A stretch of DNA of 19,102 bases from Planctomycetota bacterium. GTDB taxonomy: Bacteria > Planctomycetota > PUPC01 > JACPCR01. Shown here in pieces: positions 16,364-19,102 of the stretch. Numbering within the stretch: position 1 is the first letter of the stretch; each line of letters opens with the position of its first letter. The position numbers were made by a program, and so were the translations under genes. Location of the stretch: NCBI GenBank assembly GCA_030740295.1, contig JASLXP010000156.1, positions 1 through 19,102 on the forward strand, given 5' to 3'. The notes below the pieces were generated by a model. It saw only the letters and a list, made by a program, of their open reading frames with translations, did no database searches and was not told the DNA's origin.

Positions 16364-17173
16364 ATGAGCAAGAGAATCGCATTCGTCGCCGGCGGCCCCA
16401 GCCACGGAGCGGGCGCACATGAACACAACGCCGGATGTCTATTGATGGCCAAACTGCTGAACGAAAGCGTTGATGGCGTCAAGGCAGTCGTCCACACCAA
16501 TGGATGGCCCGAAGACAATTCATTCTTCGAAGACGCGGATGCGCTGGTGGTCTACTCCGACGGCGGGCAACGCCATCCGGCAATACCGCAGCTTCAGTTT
16601 ATCGACGGCTTCGCGAAACAGGGCAAAGGCATCGCTTTGCTCCACTACGGAGTCGAAGTGCCCGCGGAAGAAGGCGGCAAGGAATTCCTCGAATGGACGG
16701 GGGGCTACTTTGAGATGCACTGGTCCGTCAATCCTCACTGGGACGCAAATTTCACCGAACTGCCCGGCCACCCAATCAACAACGGGGTCCCGCCATTTGA
16801 GATGAACGACGAGTGGTATTTCCACATGCGCTTCCGGGACAACATGGAAGGTGTCACCCCCATCCTCAGCGCGGTTGCACCCGAAACCACCATGGAACGG
16901 CCCGATGGCCCTCACAGCGGGAACCCGGACGTCCGCAAAGCCGTTGCCAACGGCGAGCCACAGCATCTGGCCTGGGCCAGCGAACGCGAAGACGGCGGAC
17001 GCGGCTTCGGTTTCACGGGAGGGCACTACCACTCAAACTGGGCTCGCGAAGACCTGCGCAAGTTCATCCTCAACGCTCTGTGCTGGACTGCCGGCATGGA
17101 TGTTCCTGAAAACGGTTTCGATACCCCAACGCCGTCGGAAGAGGACATGGCAGCGAATCTGGATCCGAAGTAA
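16364..17173 (+). CDS. ThuA-like domain protein
   Basis: A 269-aa protein of the ThuA (trehalose-utilisation, class I GATase-like) family. ATG 16364 was chosen because it follows GAAGGAG (16351-16357) and starts the first beta strand (KRIAFVAGGPSHG). Further family features: DALVVYSDGGQRHP (about 58-72), GKGIALLHYGVE (about 88-98), LPGHPINNGVPPFEMNDEWY (about 133-152) and GRGFGFTGGHYHSNW (about 226-240). It spans the full domain, has no signal peptide, and is probably cytoplasmic. ThuA proteins have been linked to oxidation or use of trehalose-like disaccharides, and many planctomycete-like genomes hold many copies next to dehydrogenases and sugar genes. The substrate here is unknown. It converges on the CehA-like gene with a 54-bp gap. 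Confidence 0.92.
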   Translation: MSKRIAFVAGGPSHGAGAHEHNAGCLLMAKLLNESVDGVKAVVHTNGWPEDNSFFEDADALVVYSDGGQRHPAIPQLQFIDGFAKQGKGIALLHYGVEVPAEEGGKEFLEWTGGYFEMHWSVNPHWDANFTELPGHPINNGVPPFEMNDEWYFHMRFRDNMEGVTPILSAVAPETTMERPDGPHSGNPDVRKAVANGEPQHLAWASEREDGGRGFGFTGGHYHSNWAREDLRKFILNALCWTAGMDVPENGFDTPTPSEEDMAANLDPK

Positions 17174-17213
17174 TGGCTGAGGGTGGCGGAGATCAACGTT
17201 TAAGCGCCGCGCC

Positions 17214-17234
17214 TTACTCATTACTCATCACACC
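17214..17234. repeat. Heptamer repeat at convergent gene ends
   Basis: TTACTCA is repeated exactly (17214-17220 and 17221-17227), followed by the degenerate unit TCACACC (17228-17234). The unit is the same as at the right end of the 2756-2943 element. It lies in the ThuA/CehA gap, and the third unit contains the stop codon of the minus-strand gene. Confidence 0.6.
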
Positions 17235-18097
17235 ACCCAGAACGGCTGCGTCCACGCGAAGCTCTCGCCTTCGCCCCAGCATTCGAAACGCACGTAGGTC
17301 GTGTCCTCCGGCACAGTGAGCTCAATGGAGTTGCCATCTTCGGTCGCCAGCCGTTTCCCAATCTGGCGCAATGCCACGATGCGCTGCGCGTTCTCGGTTT
17401 CGATTCGGATATCGAGACCGTCCACTTCGATACTGGCAATCGTCACGCCGGTAGAGCCATAAAGCTGGCCGTTCTCCAAAGCTGCGACGACTCCCGCGGG
17501 CGAAGGATCTTTCACGTACGCCACATTGCAGCCGAACCCCACATCCTGAGGCTGGTGGCTGTCGTCGTTGGCGAAGCCCCAGATGCGGCGTCCTGCTGAG
17601 AGCAGGATGTCCCACTTGTTCGTTGCGTATGGGCTGCCGTCGAGACGGCATATGACGCCGTTGTAGATTTCCATCCCGTTGTAGCCCTGCCACTCTTCCA
17701 TCTTTTCGAGAGGGCAGTGATTAAAACGGGTCGTCCAGTTCGGGTGATTCACGATGATGAAACCCCGTACCGCATTCACATCGTCTATCACCTTCTGCCG
17801 ATCCTCATCCGGCTCGACGAGGCAGTCCGGATACACATGCAGCATGTGTGGGCCGCCCCGGGAAATCTCATTGCCTGGAATCAGAATCATCTCTCCCGAA
17901 TCCACGGCATCGAGCTCTTCCTGGCTGGTGTAAGTGTCATGATCGGAAATCATCAGAAATCCGTGACCGCGTCCCACGTAATCATCGACCACCTCATTGA
18001 GAGGCCGGCTGCCATCGCTTGCCGTGGTGTGAGTGTGCAGGTTGCCGCGCAGCCAGTGGCCGCCATTGAGATCGGAGTAAGGATGTTCGAGTGGCAT
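17228..18097 (-). CDS. CehA/McbA-type PHP-domain metallohydrolase
   Basis: A 289-aa phosphoesterase-like metal enzyme. PHP metal-site motifs are complete: HTH at 21-23 with Asp28, SDHD at 51-54, Glu77 (PGNE), His118 (VNHPNW), and FANDDSH at 175-181. The C-terminal third (about 195-289) is a beta-rich domain containing YGSTGVTIASIEVDG and ending FAWTQPFWVV. CehA (carbaryl hydrolase) and McbA are named members, but most relatives have unknown substrates, probably phosphoesters or other esters. No signal peptide, so cytoplasmic. ATG at 18097 has at best a weak GGGG-containing upstream sequence; it begins only about 16 residues before the HTH motif, which fits the family. It is transcribed toward the ThuA gene, perhaps from its own promoter in the 144-bp gap upstream. 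Confidence 0.92.
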   Translation of the reverse strand: MPLEHPYSDLNGGHWLRGNLHTHTTASDGSRPLNEVVDDYVGRGHGFLMISDHDTYTSQEELDAVDSGEMILIPGNEISRGGPHMLHVYPDCLVEPDEDRQKVIDDVNAVRGFIIVNHPNWTTRFNHCPLEKMEEWQGYNGMEIYNGVICRLDGSPYATNKWDILLSAGRRIWGFANDDSHQPQDVGFGCNVAYVKDPSPAGVVAALENGQLYGSTGVTIASIEVDGLDIRIETENAQRIVALRQIGKRLATEDGNSIELTVPEDTTYVRFECWGEGESFAWTQPFWVV

Positions 18098-18241
18098 AGT
18101 TTGGGTGCCCCGATGTATCGGAGTTCATCTATCGGTGAGTTATGGAAAGTTCAGGATGACGAGTCACGTGAGATTTCTTTTACCTGAAACGCGTGAAAAA
18201 GTGAAAGCGGTGACAAGCCCTCGCACTCCATTTCCACGTCC

Positions 18242-19102
18242 TCACTCCGGACAACAGTCTTTCGGCAATGCTCTTGCCCGTTCCATGGCAGCGAGTCGGC
18301 GCTTCAGGAACGGCCTGTAGATTTCGAAGTCGAGTTTGGCTTCCTTTGATTTTTCAATAAGAGCGAGAGCTTTCTCAGGGGAGCCGAAAGAGATTTGGAA
18401 CAGAGTCATGTCTCTAAGGTTCATGACTCTGGCGCCATCGGTGAAAGTAAATCCTGGGACGGCGTAAATCCTGTGATCAACACCCGCGGGATGAAACTGA
18501 TCCGCACGATTGGCTGCTTCCACTGCCCTCCATATCTGTCCAGGCTCGAACTGACCAATTCTGACGCCGATCTCCACTTTGTCGGTTCTCAGATGGAGCA
18601 GGCCATTCTCGATTCTGCTCAGTTTCCCCTGCAATCCTCTGTACCTGATAAACCGCTTCATGCGAAAGCCGTTCTCCGCCCTCTTGAGAATCGTCTCCAT
18701 CACATCCACTTCCCTCACGAGCCGGGCGAAATCTCCCTGATCCAATTCATTCTGCTCGGCTTCGGGCCAGGTTTTCTTGAGGCCATCGACAAGGCACAAC
18801 CTCTTGGCCCAGGGGTAGCTCCCACGCTTTACAGCGCCAAAGTAGTTCGCCCAGAACGAATCCAGCGAATCAATGTTTGGCAGGACATTCCTCCCTCGCT
18901 CCAGCTCAACTGCACCGTTCAGAGGCAACTCTTCTCTCATGCGCGCGCCCACTCTCGGGAACACTTTTGCTTTAACGGAGCCGGTCTTGGGAGATGGCTT
19001 TTTCGGAGGCTCCACTCCACTTGCCCTGAGAAACTCATCCATCATCTCTTCTACCATGCCGACCACTATCCACCGATGTCGGATCATCAAGCGTCCGTCC
19101 AC
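18242..19102 (-). CDS. Hypothetical protein, cut by the window edge
   Basis: At least 286 codons, open to the end of the window. A GTG sits exactly at the edge, with in-frame ATG codons at about 19087 and 19057, so the true start is undecided. Not recognised. The visible protein has a Pro/Lys-rich linker near the N-terminus (about 30-45, VEPPKKPSPKTGSVKAK), a helical middle (about 70-155, with Trp and acidic residues), a beta-rich patch (about 160-235, including RTDKVEIGVRIGQFEPGQI), and a helical charged end terminating in KDCCPE. No signal peptide or clear membrane helix is visible. The linker suggests it may be the C-terminal part of a larger protein that continues outside the window. No function is proposed. 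Confidence 0.7.
   Translation of the reverse strand: MDGRLMIRHRWIVVGMVEEMMDEFLRASGVEPPKKPSPKTGSVKAKVFPRVGARMREELPLNGAVELERGRNVLPNIDSLDSFWANYFGAVKRGSYPWAKRLCLVDGLKKTWPEAEQNELDQGDFARLVREVDVMETILKRAENGFRMKRFIRYRGLQGKLSRIENGLLHLRTDKVEIGVRIGQFEPGQIWRAVEAANRADQFHPAGVDHRIYAVPGFTFTDGARVMNLRDMTLFQISFGSPEKALALIEKSKEAKLDFEIYRPFLKRRLAAMERARALPKDCCPE

Noticed and set aside
18105..18116. Small CCGAT/ATCGG palindrome upstream of the CehA-like gene
   Set aside because: A 5-bp stem with a 2-base loop is expected by chance and has no supporting context.
17717..18187. 156-codon plus-strand frame opposite the CehA-like gene
   Set aside because: Antisense shadow; the minus strand holds a full PHP metallohydrolase.

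Overview
The window is a moderately GC-rich, mostly plus-strand stretch of bacterial chromosome. It fits an uncultured member of the Planctomycetes/Verrucomicrobia/Lentisphaerae, Hydrogenedentes or Poribacteria-like lineages. The strongest clue is a secreted protein joining an NPCBM-type domain, a PVC-type dehydrogenase-like beta-propeller, HEAT-like repeats and a C-terminal CxxCH heme-binding domain, an architecture typical of those groups. A DUF6785/DUF6784 membrane protein, a ThuA-like protein and a CehA/McbA-type PHP metallohydrolase agree. No rRNA, tRNA, CRISPR array, integrase or transposase was seen. The lineage is inferred from gene content only.

Layout. Bases 2-2500 hold the 3' part of a fusion between endonuclease Q (PHP family, start lost off the window) and a UvrD/PcrA-type helicase, a DNA-repair protein unrelated to what follows. 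Bases 2501-2781 are an AT-rich spacer with two kinds of short tandem repeat. It runs into a 188-bp element (2756-2943) bounded by inverted arrays of a degenerate 7-bp repeat. The next gene, the 1224-aa heme-binding PVC-type protein (2782-6456), has its start codon and signal peptide inside that element. It is followed after a 94-bp gap by a 2178-aa secreted multidomain protein (6551-13087). A REP-like hairpin with a 12-bp tandem repeat (13116-13212) separates this from a DUF309 protein (13263-13637) and a DUF6785-type polytopic membrane protein (ending 15578), which look translationally coupled.

A good sigma70-like promoter at 15609-15638 drives an overlapping two-gene module: a 70-aa DUF104/AbrB-like protein and a 127-aa retropepsin-like aspartic protease (15676-16258). 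A ThuA-like protein (16364-17173) follows. It converges on a minus-strand CehA/McbA-like metallohydrolase (17228-18097), with another heptamer repeat in the gap. The window ends in an unrecognised minus-strand gene (18242-19102, cut by the edge).

How the parts relate. The heme-binding protein and the giant protein are both predicted to be exported and to carry likely carbohydrate-binding or glycosidase-like modules. With ThuA, CehA and the membrane protein they suggest extracytoplasmic breakdown and uptake of a complex carbon source, but this is inference from families. The most unusual feature seen directly is degenerate heptanucleotide repeat DNA at three sites: inside the helicase frame, forming a signal peptide, and at a convergent gene junction. 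The DUF104-like/retropepsin pair is the best candidate for an undescribed small functional module.
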